From: Sphingobium algorifonticola
GTDB taxonomy: Bacteria > Pseudomonadota > Alphaproteobacteria > Sphingomonadales > Sphingomonadaceae
Assembly (NCBI RefSeq): GCF_004005485.1
Contig: NZ_RZUL01000002.1
Span: 1-64,000, forward strand
Direction: 5' to 3'
Length of the DNA: 64,000 bases
The stretch's first letter is position 1, and each line of letters starts with the position of its first letter. Made by a program: the position numbers and the translations under genes. The notes beneath the pieces were generated by a model. It was not told where the DNA came from, did not search any database, and saw only the letters and a list, made by a program, of their open reading frames with translations. Positions 17,037-26,031 of this stretch are shown here, piece by piece.

Positions 17037-19781
17037 ATGACATTGCGTATGATGATAGACGCGCGCCACCGGGAGGAAACCCGGGTCGCCGTCGTAAAGG
17101 GAAACCGGATCGAGGAGTTTGATTTCGAGTCCGCAGAGCACAAGCAGCTCAAGGGCAATATCTATCTCGCCAAGGTTACACGGGTAGAACCTTCGTTACA
17201 GGCGGCATTTGTCGACTATGGCGGCAATCGCCACGGCTTTCTCGCCTTTTCGGAAATCCATCCCGATTATTACCAGATTCCCAAGGAAGACCGTGAGGCT
17301 CTGCTGCGTGAGGAGCGCGAGCATGCCGCCGAGGAAGCCGCGCTGCGCGCCGAAGAGGATGATGCGGCGGCCTTGTCCGGCGATGTCGAGGAAATCGATG
17401 CGCCGCACGAGCGCGATGACGCGCATCATGACGATGAGGAAGCGGACGTCGGCGACGAAGGTGCCGAGAAACCCCGCGGCGACAATCGCCGCAAGGGTGG
17501 CGGTGACGATGCCGCGGACGAACTGCGCCGCAAGCGCATGGCCCTGCGTCGTCGCTACAAGATTCAGGACGTCATCCGCCGCCGTCAGGTGCTGCTGGTG
17601 CAGGTCGTCAAGGAAGAACGCGGCAACAAGGGCGCGGCGCTCACCACCTATCTCAGCCTTGCCGGCCGCTATTGCGTCCTCATGCCCAACACCTCGCACG
17701 GTGGCGGCATCAGCCGGAAGATCAGCAACGCGGCGGATCGCAAGCGGCTGAAGTCGATCATTGCGGAAATGAAGCTGCCCTCCACCATGGGCTGTATCGT
17801 GCGGACGGCGGGCCTGGCCCGCACCAAACCGGAAATCCGCCGCGATTTCGACTATCTTGCCCGCCTGTGGGACGAAATCCGGGAAAACACGCTGAAAGCC
17901 GCGGCCCCGGCGCTCATCCATAACGATAGCGACCTCATCAAGCGGGCGATCCGCGATATCTACAACAAGGATATCGAGGAAGTGATCGTCGAGGGCGAGG
18001 AAGGCTATCGCGCGGCGAAGGACTTCATGAAGCTTCTGATGCCCAGCCACGCGCGTCGGGTAAAGCCCTATGCCGATACCGTGTCGCTGTTTCAGCGTTT
18101 CGGCGTCGAGGATCAGCTGGCGGCGATGTACAATCCGGTCGTCCAGCTGAAATCGGGCGGCTATCTGGTCATCAACCCGACCGAGGCGCTGGTGTCGATC
18201 GACATCAACTCGGGCCGCTCCACCCGCGAACATGGGATCGAACAGACTGCCGTCGCCACCAATCTGGAAGCGGCGCGGGAAATCGCGCGCCAGCTTCGTC
18301 TGCGCGATATGGCGGGTCTCGTCGTGATCGACTTCATCGACATGGAAGTGAACAGCAATGTTCGCAAGGTCGAAAAGGCGATGAAGGAAGCGTTGAAGGA
18401 CGATCGCGCGCGCATCCAGGTCGGCCGCATTTCCGGCTTCGGCCTCATGGAAATGAGCCGTCAACGGCTGCGCACCGGCGTCCTTGAAGCCTCGACGCGC
18501 GAATGCCCGCATTGCGAAGGCACCGGCCTTGTCCGCACGGCATCGTCGGCGGGTCTCAGCGCGCTGCGCATGCTGGAGGAAGAGGCGGCGCGGGGCCGCG
18601 GCACCTTCATCACCTTGCGGGCCAGCCAGGAGGCGGCCTTCTACGTCCTCAACAACAAGCGTCGCGAACTGGACGAGATCGAGAACCGCTATGGCGTGTC
18701 GATCCAGATCCTGCCCGACGGCGAAGTCGAGGGCGCGCGCATGTCGGTGGAAGCCGCCGGGCCGAAGCCCGATCGCGTCGTCACCTTCGCGCCCATCGTC
18801 GAGGATGAGGACGATGATTTCATCGAGGAAGAGGACGAACTGGAAGACGCCGAAGCCGACGCCGAAGAGGCCGAGGATCGCGCGCCGCGCGCGCCTCGGG
18901 AACCGCGCGAGGCACGGGCGGGTGAGGAAGGCGAAGGCGGGCGTCGTCGCCGTCGCCGCCGCCGTCGTCGCGGCGGGCGTCGTGACGAGGAAGGCGTAGA
19001 AGGCGAAGCGCGTTCCGACGGAAACGGCGAAGCTGCCGAGGCATCCGATGGAATGGACAGCGAAGCCGAATCCGAGGCCGATGCGGGCAACGAAGCGCCC
19101 GCCGCCGAAGGCAGCGAGGAGCAGGCCGAGCAGCGCCGTCGCGGGCGCCGTGGTCGCCGTGGCGGTCGCCGTCGTCGCGGCGAAACGGGCGATGGTGCAG
19201 AGGGTCAGGCTGGTGACGGTCCGGCTGGTGCGGATGACGCGTCAGACGCGACGCGTGCGAATGCCGATCTGGCCGTCGAACCGGCAGAAGCCGATGCCGC
19301 CCCGGTCGCAGAAGGCGAACCGGCTGGCGATGCAGAGGTTGCGCCCAAGACACGCCGTCGTCCCCGCGCACGAAAGGCCGATGCGGTGATCGCTGAAGAT
19401 GCCCCTGTCCTTGCGCCAGAGCCGGAGGTGATCGCCGACGCGCCGAAGCCCAAGCGGACCCGCAAGAAAAAGGCGGATGCTGCGGACGATGCGCCTGCGG
19501 TGGCCACGCCGGCCGCTGTGGAAGCCGAGGAGACCTCAGTCAAGCCCAAGCGCACCCGGCGCAAGGCGGCTGCGGCGGCGGTAGAACCTTCGGTCGAATC
19601 GAACGCTGAATCCGCTAAAGAGCCGGAAGCAGCCGACGTGGTCGCTGAAGCGCCGCAATCGCTGGAACCGATAGTGCAGTCCGTTTCGCCGGACGTGGCA
19701 CAGGCAACGGCCGATGACGGTGCGACCGAGGCCGACGGGTCGCCCCGGCGCGGCTGGTGGCAGCGCACGTTCGGCAACTGA
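17037..19781 (+). CDS. rne: Ribonuclease E
   Basis: 914 aa endoribonuclease and degradosome scaffold. The N-terminal catalytic half has the RNase H-like start (MMIDARHREETRVAVV), an S1 domain interrupted by a charged insert of about 90 residues (roughly 85-175), then KEERGNKGAALTTYLSLAGRY, metal-binding Asp residues in VSIDINSGR and LVVIDFIDME, and the zinc link CPHCEGTG. The C-terminal half is disordered, with alternating acidic and arginine-rich blocks that bind RNA and partners, and ends GWWQRTFGN. GGAG is 8 bases before the ATG. Divergent from the amidase, followed by a strong terminator. Confidence 0.96.
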   Translation: MTLRMMIDARHREETRVAVVKGNRIEEFDFESAEHKQLKGNIYLAKVTRVEPSLQAAFVDYGGNRHGFLAFSEIHPDYYQIPKEDREALLREEREHAAEEAALRAEEDDAAALSGDVEEIDAPHERDDAHHDDEEADVGDEGAEKPRGDNRRKGGGDDAADELRRKRMALRRRYKIQDVIRRRQVLLVQVVKEERGNKGAALTTYLSLAGRYCVLMPNTSHGGGISRKISNAADRKRLKSIIAEMKLPSTMGCIVRTAGLARTKPEIRRDFDYLARLWDEIRENTLKAAAPALIHNDSDLIKRAIRDIYNKDIEEVIVEGEEGYRAAKDFMKLLMPSHARRVKPYADTVSLFQRFGVEDQLAAMYNPVVQLKSGGYLVINPTEALVSIDINSGRSTREHGIEQTAVATNLEAAREIARQLRLRDMAGLVVIDFIDMEVNSNVRKVEKAMKEALKDDRARIQVGRISGFGLMEMSRQRLRTGVLEASTRECPHCEGTGLVRTASSAGLSALRMLEEEAARGRGTFITLRASQEAAFYVLNNKRRELDEIENRYGVSIQILPDGEVEGARMSVEAAGPKPDRVVTFAPIVEDEDDDFIEEEDELEDAEADAEEAEDRAPRAPREPREARAGEEGEGGRRRRRRRRRRGGRRDEEGVEGEARSDGNGEAAEASDGMDSEAESEADAGNEAPAAEGSEEQAEQRRRGRRGRRGGRRRRGETGDGAEGQAGDGPAGADDASDATRANADLAVEPAEADAAPVAEGEPAGDAEVAPKTRRRPRARKADAVIAEDAPVLAPEPEVIADAPKPKRTRKKKADAADDAPAVATPAAVEAEETSVKPKRTRRKAAAAAVEPSVESNAESAKEPEAADVVAEAPQSLEPIVQSVSPDVAQATADDGATEADGSPRRGWWQRTFGN

Positions 19782-19802
19782 TCGTCGATCCCATTGTGCA
19801 GG

Positions 19803-19839
19803 AAAAGGCCCCTTTCCGGTCGGGACGGGGCCTTTTTCT
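19803..19839 (+). terminator. Intrinsic terminator of rne
   Basis: AAAAGGCCCC (19803-19812) pairs with GGGGCCTTTT (19827-19836), followed by more T residues. Because the arm opens with an A-run it would also work in the other direction. Confidence 0.88.
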
Positions 19840-19857
19840 TTGTGTATGCCGGTCGCA

Positions 19858-19885
19858 TGGTGCGCAGTCCGGGCATTGAACCGGG
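19858..19885 (-). other. tRNA 3'-end-like fragment
   Basis: Read on the minus strand, CCCGG-TTCAATG-CCCGG-ACTGCGC-ACCA resembles a T-arm, the 3' acceptor strand and CCA. The T-stem has one central mismatch, and no matching 5' acceptor half (GCGCAGT) is found upstream on the minus strand. It could be a tRNA relic left by integration, or chance. Confidence 0.25.
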
Positions 19886-19910
19886 CACCGACTTCCCCCA
19901 TAGCAGGGGC

Positions 19911-21284
19911 ATGGCCTGTCCCCCCGCCATTGCCACGCTCACACGTCTGCTGGTTGCGCTGTCGCTGTCCTTCGCGCTGCTCGTGCGCCCGGCGATCGCG
20001 CAGCAGATATTGCGCGATGCGGAGACCGAGGCGCTGTTCAACGACATTTCCGCGCCGATCGTCAACGCGGCGAAGATGGATCCGCGCAATGTGCAGGTGC
20101 TGCTGATCAACGACAAGGAAATCAACGCCTTCGTTGCAGGCGGCCAGTATATCTGGATGCACAGCGGCCTCATCACCGCGGCCGACAACGTCAACCAGGT
20201 GCAGGGCGTGATCGCGCATGAATTGGGCCATATCGAAGGCGGCCACATCATCCGGTCGAGCGAGGGGATGAAGACCGCCACCGGCATCACGCTGCTCAGC
20301 CTCGTCCTCGGTGCCGCGGCGATCGCGGCGGGCGGCGGCGAAGCGGGAATGGGCATCATGGCTGCGGGGCAGCAGGCGGCGATGGGCAAATATCTTGCAT
20401 TTTCGCGCAATCAGGAAAGCTCGGCCGACCTTGCCGGCGCGCGCTATCTGAGCGGTGCGGGGATCAGCGGTCGCGGGAGCCTTGAGTTCTTCAAGAAGTT
20501 GCAGAATCAGGAATATCGCCTCGCGATCCCGCAGGACGACAGCTACGGGCGGACGCATCCGCTTTCGGGGGAACGTATTGCGGTCCTGACCGACGTGTAC
20601 GAAAAAGACCCCGCCTGGACGAAACCGGTCGACAGCCTGCTCACGCAGAAGTTCGCGCGCGTGAAGGCAAAGCTCACCGGGTTCGTGTCCGATCCTGCGC
20701 AAACCTTGCAGACCTATCCCGAGCGCGACCAGTCGATCCCGGCGCATTATGCGCGCGCCTACGCCTGGCACAAGAGCGCCTATCCGGACAAGGCACTTCA
20801 GGAGGTCGACGCCTTGCTGGCGGCCGAGCCGGACGACCCCTATTTTCTGGAGCTGAAAGGGCAGGTGCTGCTGGAAAGCGGTCGCCCGGTCGATGCCATC
20901 GCGCCGCTGCGCACGGCCGTCGCAAAGTCCGGCAATCAGCCGCTGATCGCCGCGCTGCTCGGCCATGCGCTCATCGCCAGTGAGGACAGCCGCAATTTCG
21001 ATGAGGCCGAACGGGTGCTCCGCAACGCGGTGGCGCGTGATCGGGAAAATCCCTTTGCCTGGTATCAACTCGGCGTCGTCTATCAGCAGCGTGGCGACAT
21101 TCCCCGCGCGGCGCTGGCCACGGCGGAACGCTATGCGATGCAGGGGCAGGATGCGCTGGCGTTGCGCAGCGCCGATGCGGCGATGCAGGGGCTGAAGGAA
21201 GGCACCACCGACTGGCTGCGCGCGCAGGATATCGCGATGGTTTCCCGCGCCGCCATTGAGGGGCAGGGCAGAAAAAGACGATGA
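19911..21284 (+). CDS. M48 metalloprotease with TPR domain (BepA-like)
   Basis: 457 aa. A signal peptide (MACPPAIATLTRLLVALSLSFALLVRPAIAQ) is followed by a periplasmic M48 protease with HELGH (His103, Glu104, His107), the third-ligand region RNQESSADLAGARYL, and a C-terminal TPR region (about 290-450). E. coli BepA has the same layout and controls outer-membrane protein assembly and degradation. The ATG at 19911 is chosen because the signal peptide begins there; upstream in-frame ATGs would add the tRNA-like segment. Its last codons overlap the DsbA-like gene by ATGA. Confidence 0.9.
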   Translation: MACPPAIATLTRLLVALSLSFALLVRPAIAQQILRDAETEALFNDISAPIVNAAKMDPRNVQVLLINDKEINAFVAGGQYIWMHSGLITAADNVNQVQGVIAHELGHIEGGHIIRSSEGMKTATGITLLSLVLGAAAIAAGGGEAGMGIMAAGQQAAMGKYLAFSRNQESSADLAGARYLSGAGISGRGSLEFFKKLQNQEYRLAIPQDDSYGRTHPLSGERIAVLTDVYEKDPAWTKPVDSLLTQKFARVKAKLTGFVSDPAQTLQTYPERDQSIPAHYARAYAWHKSAYPDKALQEVDALLAAEPDDPYFLELKGQVLLESGRPVDAIAPLRTAVAKSGNQPLIAALLGHALIASEDSRNFDEAERVLRNAVARDRENPFAWYQLGVVYQQRGDIPRAALATAERYAMQGQDALALRSADAAMQGLKEGTTDWLRAQDIAMVSRAAIEGQGRKRR

Positions 21285-22054
21285 CCGATCAACCGGCCCG
21301 CTTCGGCGCGGCCATCCGCAATGGAAAGATACAGATGATGATTGGCGGAATGGCCTTTGTCGCGGCTGCGGCGCTTGGGGCGTTCTTCATGCAGGGCGCG
21401 GGGTCTGCCGCACCGGTGGCGACGACCGATCGTGCGGCGATCGAGGCCATCGTGCGCGACTATATCCTCGAACATCCGGAAATCCTGCCGCAGGCGATGG
21501 AGCGGCTGCAGGCCAAGCGACTGGGATCGGTGATCGACCAGAACCGCGCGGGTATCGAGACGCCCTTCGCGGGCGCATGGGAAGGGGCGGCAAAGGGCGA
21601 TGTCGTGCTGGTCGAGTTCTTCGACTATGCCTGCGGCTATTGCCGCAAGACCTTGCCGGAACTGGCGCGGTTGCTGGCGGAGGACAAGGGCCTGAAAATC
21701 GTCTATCGCGAATTGCCCATCCTCTCCGACCAGAGCGCAGACGCGGCGAAGGTATCTTTGCTGGCCGCGGAAAAAGGGCAGTATATGCGCTTTCACCGGG
21801 CCCTTTATGACGCGGGCAAGGTGACGCGGGACAGCATCTTCGCCGCCGCTGCACAGGTTGGGATCGACCGCAAGGCTGCCGAGGCGGCCATGGTGTCGGA
21901 GAAATACGGCGCCGAAGTCGATCGCAACATCAGCCTCGCCCAGACCTTGCAGGCGACCGGCACCCCCACCTTCGTCGTCGGCGATCAGGTGCTGAACGGC
22001 GCTGTCGGTTTCGACGCGCTTAAATCCGCGATCGCCGCCGCGCGGGGAAAATAA
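21281..22054 (+). CDS. DsbA-family thiol:disulfide oxidoreductase
   Basis: 257 aa. A single N-terminal membrane anchor (about 20-40) is followed by a DsbA_N-like helical region (AIEAIVRDYILEHPEILPQAMERL) and a thioredoxin-fold domain with active site C118-G-Y-C121 and the cis-proline loop ATGTPTFVVG. This is the layout of periplasmic Com1/ScsC-type disulfide enzymes. The start overlaps the M48 gene stop by 4 bp, so the two are coupled and probably act together on envelope proteins. Confidence 0.9.
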   Translation: MTDQPARFGAAIRNGKIQMMIGGMAFVAAAALGAFFMQGAGSAAPVATTDRAAIEAIVRDYILEHPEILPQAMERLQAKRLGSVIDQNRAGIETPFAGAWEGAAKGDVVLVEFFDYACGYCRKTLPELARLLAEDKGLKIVYRELPILSDQSADAAKVSLLAAEKGQYMRFHRALYDAGKVTRDSIFAAAAQVGIDRKAAEAAMVSEKYGAEVDRNISLAQTLQATGTPTFVVGDQVLNGAVGFDALKSAIAAARGK

Positions 22055-22081
22055 GGGGGGCGCGGCCAAGCGACCGGGCGT

Positions 22082-22765
22082 TTAACCCTCCGAAGGGGCC
22101 GTCGCTGGACCCTTGAACCCCTGCGCGACCACATACCATTCGCTCGATCCCTTGCGGCTGGCAGGCGGCTTGGCATGTTTGACGCTGGTGAAATGCTTCT
22201 TGAGAACGATCAGCAAATCACGGTCGGTGCCGCCCGCGAAGACCTTCGATACGAACGTCCCGCCGGGTTTCAGCGTCCCGATCGCGAACCAGACGGCTGC
22301 TTCCACCAGCCCCATGGTGCGCAGATGGTCGGTCTGGGCATGGCCCACGGTGTTCGCCGCCATGTCCGACAGCACCAGATCGGGGGCATCGCCCAGGGCA
22401 TCGCGCAGCAGGGCGTCGGCTTTCTCGTCGAGAAAGTCCATCTGGAACAAAGTCACGCCTTCGATCGCATCGGTCGGCAGCAGGTCGATGCCGACCACCT
22501 TCGCCTTCGGGGATAATTTGCGCACGACCTGCGCCCAGCCGCCGGGCGCAACGCCCAGATCGACGACATGCCGCGCCTGCCGCACGAAATGAAACTTCTC
22601 GTCCAGCTCGATCAGCTTGAACGCCGCCCGGCTGCGCCATCCCTGTGCCCGCGCCTTGTGCACATAGGGGTCGTTGAGTTGCCGCTCCAGCCAGCGCGTC
22701 GACTGGGCGGTGCGCTTCTTTGCGGTCTTGACGCGGATATGGCCGACGCCGGTGCCTCTGGTCAT
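22082..22765 (-). CDS. rlmE: 23S rRNA (uridine-2552-2'-O)-methyltransferase
   Basis: 227 aa FtsJ/RrmJ family enzyme that methylates U2552 in the ribosomal A loop. Motifs: basic N-terminus, KARAQGWRSRAAFKLIELDEK with the first catalytic Lys, VVDLGVAPGGWAQVV (SAM site), DLVLSDMAANTVGHAQTDH (catalytic Asp), GGTFVSKVFAGG (second Lys) and SSEWYVVAQGFKG (Glu). The start overlaps the ppx stop (22762) by 4 bp. Short C-terminal extension. Confidence 0.95.
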   Translation of the reverse strand: MTRGTGVGHIRVKTAKKRTAQSTRWLERQLNDPYVHKARAQGWRSRAAFKLIELDEKFHFVRQARHVVDLGVAPGGWAQVVRKLSPKAKVVGIDLLPTDAIEGVTLFQMDFLDEKADALLRDALGDAPDLVLSDMAANTVGHAQTDHLRTMGLVEAAVWFAIGTLKPGGTFVSKVFAGGTDRDLLIVLKKHFTSVKHAKPPASRKGSSEWYVVAQGFKGPATAPSEG

Positions 22766-23910
22766 GACGCTGTCTTTCCGGGCAGGCCGCCGCTGTCGCG
22801 GTCCATCAGGCCGCGCAATATGCCTTCGCGAATGCCGCGGTCGGCAACGCCCAGCCGTTCAGCAGGCCAGATGTCGAGAATGCTTTCCAGAATCGCGCAG
22901 CCCGCCACCACCAGATCGGCCCGTTCGGTGCCGATGCAGGGCAGCAGCCGCCGGTCGGCGATCCCCATGCCCGCCAGCCGTGCCGATATCGCCCGCATGG
23001 AAGCGGACGGAACGATCAGCCCGTCGATCGCGGCGCGATCATAGCGCGGCAATTCGAGATGCAGGCTGGCCAGCGTGGTAACGGTGCCCGATGTGCCCAG
23101 CAAGCGCACCGATCCCGCAGGGCGGGGCAGACGCGTGGCAAAGTCGGCAAAGGCGTCGCGCACCAGCCCGCGCATCCGCGCATAGGCGTTGGCGCGCGCC
23201 GCCGGATCGTCGCTGTCCCCCGTTTCGGATTCGGTCAGGGACACCACGCCCCAGGGCGCGCTTTGCCAGTCCAATATGCGTGGCGCGGGGCCTTCGGTAT
23301 CGACCAGCACCAGTTCGGTCGATCCGCCGCCGATGTCGAAGATCAGGGCCGGGCCTTCGCCTGGTTCCAGCAGCGCATGGCAGCCGAGCACCGCCAGCCG
23401 CGCCTCCTCCTCCGCCGAAATGATGTCGAGCGCGATCCCTGTCTCGCGATAGACTCGCTCGATGAACGCAGGGCCGTTGCTGGCCCGCCGACAGGCTTCG
23501 GTCGCGACGGAACGCGCCAGCGTGACATGGCGTCGCCGCAGCTTGTCGGCGCAGATGGCGAGCGCCGCGATCGCCCGCTCGATGGCGGCGTCGCTGATCC
23601 GGCCGCTGGCGGCAAGCCCTTCGCCCAGCCGCACGATCCGCGAAAAGGCATCGACGACGATGAAGCCGTCGGCGGATGGCTTGGCGATCAGCAGGCGACA
23701 ATTGTTGGTGCCAAGATCGATCGCGGCATAGCTTTTGCGGCTGGGCCAGCGGCTGCCTGCCGACACCCGCAAGGCTGCACCGTTGACGGGCGTGCCGGAC
23801 GGTGCGGCGGTCGCCGACGGGCCGGGACGGTGCGAAGCCGCAGGCGCGCCATCGCCCCACTGGCCAGGGCTTGGCGGATGCTGCGGCGATGGGCGGCTGT
23901 GCTGCGCCAT
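22762..23910 (-). CDS. Ppx/GppA phosphatase (exopolyphosphatase-like)
   Basis: 382 aa. The first 55 or so residues are proline/serine-rich and disordered; the ASKHA-fold catalytic part follows with YAAIDLGTNNCRLLIA (phosphate 1), LARSVATEACRRA, ISAEEEARLAVLG, LIFDIGGGSTELVLVD (phosphate 2) and LLGTSGTVTTLA. Enzymes of this family hydrolyse polyphosphate or pppGpp. The short single-module form without a C-terminal HD domain is common in alphaproteobacteria. The ATG at 23910 is preferred to 23955, which would add unrelated residues. Coupled to rlmE by overlap. Confidence 0.9.
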   Translation of the reverse strand: MAQHSRPSPQHPPSPGQWGDGAPAASHRPGPSATAAPSGTPVNGAALRVSAGSRWPSRKSYAAIDLGTNNCRLLIAKPSADGFIVVDAFSRIVRLGEGLAASGRISDAAIERAIAALAICADKLRRRHVTLARSVATEACRRASNGPAFIERVYRETGIALDIISAEEEARLAVLGCHALLEPGEGPALIFDIGGGSTELVLVDTEGPAPRILDWQSAPWGVVSLTESETGDSDDPAARANAYARMRGLVRDAFADFATRLPRPAGSVRLLGTSGTVTTLASLHLELPRYDRAAIDGLIVPSASMRAISARLAGMGIADRRLLPCIGTERADLVVAGCAILESILDIWPAERLGVADRGIREGILRGLMDRDSGGLPGKTAS

Positions 23911-24111
23911 GGCCGGATACTCACTCTTATGTTTTCCGTGCGCCGCGACAGGCACCGGTACTTGCCATCAAGAGTAGGGGCAGAACCGCAAAAGCGCAAG
24001 TTTGGGTGCCTGGCGGCAGGCCGGGGCGGCAGGCCATTGACAGCGATAGGTCACCTGCCTATTTGCGCGTCTCCGTTCCCAGGGCAATGCTGCCCGCGCG
24101 CGACGGCCCGA

Positions 24112-24185
24112 TGCCCCGTCGTCTAATGGTAAGACAGCGGATTCTGACTCCGCCAATCGTGGTTCGAATCCACGCGGGGCATCCA
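24112..24185 (+). tRNA. tRNA-Gln (CUG)
   Basis: Cloverleaf with acceptor TGCCCCG/CGGGGCA, D-arm GTCTAATGGTAAGAC, anticodon arm GCGGA-TTCTGAC-TCCGC (anticodon CTG), T-arm CGTGG-TTCGAAT-CCACG and encoded TCCA. The weak U-A first pair is typical of glutamine tRNA. Confidence 0.96.
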
Positions 24186-24264
24186 GATTTTCGGATATTC
24201 TCTCCTGTCTTGCGGCATGGCTGTGCTATGCGGGCGCGGAAGATATCAAGGGAAATGCCGGACC

Positions 24265-24966
24265 ATGGCCGCTCTTACATCCGTTGCAATGGCCGCTGCG
24301 GCCTTTGTCGGCACGCATTTCCTGCTGTCTCACCCCTTGCGCCGTCCGCTGGTGACGCGGCTGGGGGAGCAGGGGTTCATGGGCGTCTACACGGTGGTGG
24401 CGCTGGGCACGATGGCCTGGATGGTCCATGCCTACAGCGCCGCGCCCGCAACAGTGCCCTTATGGGATGTCGGCCATGGCCTGTGGGTGCTGGTCACCGT
24501 TATCATGTGGCTGGCGAGTGTGCTGCTGATCGGGTCGCTGTTCCGCAATCCCGCCTTCCCCGATCCGCGCGTCGGGCAGGCGCCGCCGCCCCATCCCGCA
24601 GGCGTATTCGCGATCACCCGCCATCCGATGATGTGGAGCTTCGCCTTGTGGGCAATCGCGCATATGCTGGTGTTTCCTCTCGCCGCCAATCTCGTCGTCA
24701 CCGCGGCCATTCTCGTGCTGGCGCTGGTCGGGGCTGCTTTGCAGGATCGCAAGAAGGTGCGGACGCTGCCCGGGTTCTGGCCTGAATGGATGCGCAGGAC
24801 GAGTTTCGTGCCTCTGGCGGCCTTCACCGCCGGGCGGGTTTCGGCGGCCTCGCTCTGGCCCGGTGTCCCGGCTATCGCAGGCGGGACGGCGCTGTGGCTG
24901 GCGGCAAGCTGGGCGCATATGCCGCTGGCCGGGGTCGCCGCAGGGATATGGCGCTGGCTCGGCTGA
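24265..24966 (+). CDS. NnrU-family membrane protein
   Basis: 233 aa integral membrane protein with about six hydrophobic segments. The family signature is visible: HFLLSHPLRRPLVTRLGEQGFMGVYTVVAL, then NPAFPDPR and VFAITRHPMMWSFALWAIAHML, as in the NnrU/methyltransferase-like membrane fold. NnrU was first found near nitric-oxide reductase genes but most members, like this one, are not linked to denitrification. The ATG at 24265 is chosen since upstream codons come from the tRNA flank. Single gene just downstream of tRNA-Gln. Confidence 0.85.
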   Translation: MAALTSVAMAAAAFVGTHFLLSHPLRRPLVTRLGEQGFMGVYTVVALGTMAWMVHAYSAAPATVPLWDVGHGLWVLVTVIMWLASVLLIGSLFRNPAFPDPRVGQAPPPHPAGVFAITRHPMMWSFALWAIAHMLVFPLAANLVVTAAILVLALVGAALQDRKKVRTLPGFWPEWMRRTSFVPLAAFTAGRVSAASLWPGVPAIAGGTALWLAASWAHMPLAGVAAGIWRWLG

Positions 24967-24969
24967 CGC

Positions 24970-25119
24970 TCAGTTACCCTTTCTGCGGATCAGCCCCGCA
25001 GCGGCCCACAGCAGCGCCAGCGCCCCGGCGATGATGCCGCCCACGGTCAGCAGTGCCCAGCCTCCGGCCTCGATCAGGCCGGTGAGCAGATCGACGAGGA
25101 TCAGCGTCAGGTGGATCAC
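24970..25119 (-). CDS. Small membrane protein downstream of xpaC
   Basis: 49 aa from the GTG at 25119, which has AGGA 8 bases upstream. Two hydrophobic stretches (ILVDLLTGLIEAGGWALL and VGGIIAGALALLWAAAGLI) end in a basic tail RRKGN, a hairpin-type membrane protein. It starts 34 bp after the xpaC stop and ends convergent with nnrU. A longer frame from a TTG at 25176 overlaps xpaC but lacks a ribosome site. No family recognised; co-location suggests it belongs with TelA and XpaC. Confidence 0.55.
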   Translation of the reverse strand: MIHLTLILVDLLTGLIEAGGWALLTVGGIIAGALALLWAAAGLIRRKGN

Positions 25120-25153
25120 GCGACGATCCTGAAGCGGCGCGGACTGTGGCGGG

Positions 25154-25909
25154 TCAGGACGGCCCCGGCTCTGCAAGGCTCTGGGGCGCGCCCAGTTGCT
25201 TGGCTTCCTGATATTTGAGCTCCAGGAAGCGGCTGTGCGTGGCCAGACTGTCCAGATTGCCGGACGCCAGTTGCTGGGTCATCCGGTCGATCTCGCTCTC
25301 GATCACCGAAAGGCCTTCGATCAATTGCTTTTCGGGCACGCGGCCATTGCGTTCCTGCCGCCGCATCGGTTCGGGGATAGCCTGATAGCCGGTGACAAGT
25401 TCGGGCAGATGATCGGACAGCAGGCGGCGGACTTCCAGCGCTGCCGGCTCCTGCGGATTGAGCGTTGCAAGCTGCGGTGCCAGCGTTTCCAGCTTGACAC
25501 CGATGCTGTCGACAAGTTGGACCGCCGGGGCGGGTAACGCCTTGCGCTGGTTGTCGAGCCAGATCTCCGTCTGGAGCGGCAGTGCCTTGATGTCGGTTTC
25601 GGCCAGCTTTTCGGCCTGCACGCGTTGTTCGCCGCCGGTCAGACCGAACAGCAGCACCGCCGCCAGGATCAGCCCCAGCACGATCATGATGCCGTTCGCG
25701 CCCAATGGCAGGAACCAGCCCACTACCGCCGCGCCGATCAGGATGGACAGGATCGCGCCGGAAATGCGCTTTATCTTGCGCATCATCGCCGCATTGCGCC
25801 GCTGTCGCGTACGCGCCGACAGGCTGCGATAGCGGTCTGACGTGCGGGTCAGGACAGCATCGGCATCGGCAAGTATCTGGTCGGACCGGCTCATCTGTGA
25901 AGCGTCCAT
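25154..25909 (-). CDS. XpaC-family protein (5-bromo-4-chloroindolyl phosphate hydrolysis family)
   Basis: 251 aa. Two adjacent transmembrane helices around residues 50-90 (ISGAILSILIGAAVVGWFLPLGANGIMIVLGLILAAVLLFGL) are followed by a helical cytoplasmic domain (IKALPLQTEIWLDNQRKALPAPAV through LELKYQEAKQLG). XpaC proteins are usually encoded beside TelA, as here. The name comes from a plate phenotype; the true function is unknown, with links to envelope stress and toxic-anion tolerance. Starts at 25909 or 25894 (MSRSDQ) are both possible, neither with a strong ribosome site. Confidence 0.8.
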   Translation of the reverse strand: MDASQMSRSDQILADADAVLTRTSDRYRSLSARTRQRRNAAMMRKIKRISGAILSILIGAAVVGWFLPLGANGIMIVLGLILAAVLLFGLTGGEQRVQAEKLAETDIKALPLQTEIWLDNQRKALPAPAVQLVDSIGVKLETLAPQLATLNPQEPAALEVRRLLSDHLPELVTGYQAIPEPMRRQERNGRVPEKQLIEGLSVIESEIDRMTQQLASGNLDSLATHSRFLELKYQEAKQLGAPQSLAEPGPS

Positions 25910-25912
25910 AAA

Positions 25913-26010
25913 CCGTTCGCCCTGAGCGAAGTCGAAGGGCGCTGCTGAGCGCAAGCGAAGCAAAGTTCGCTGCGCTCAGCAGAAGGCTTCGACAAGCTCA
26001 GCCCGAACGG
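25913..26010. repeat. Sphingomonad-type interspersed palindrome, copy 1
   Basis: The outer arms CCGTTCGCCCTGAGC and GCTCAGCCCGAACGG are imperfect reverse complements, with TCGAAGG/CTTCGA inside. The core holds a second long stem, CTGCTGAGCGC...GCGCTCAGCAG. The outer arms match those at 37075-37170. It sits between telA and xpaC, within what looks like one operon. Confidence 0.8.
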
Positions 26011-26031
26011 GAGCAGGGGTGTCATGCCCAC

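Noticed and set aside
19794..19910. Upstream extension of the M48/BepA-like protein
   Set aside because: It would run through the rne terminator and tRNA-like segment; the signal peptide begins at 19911.
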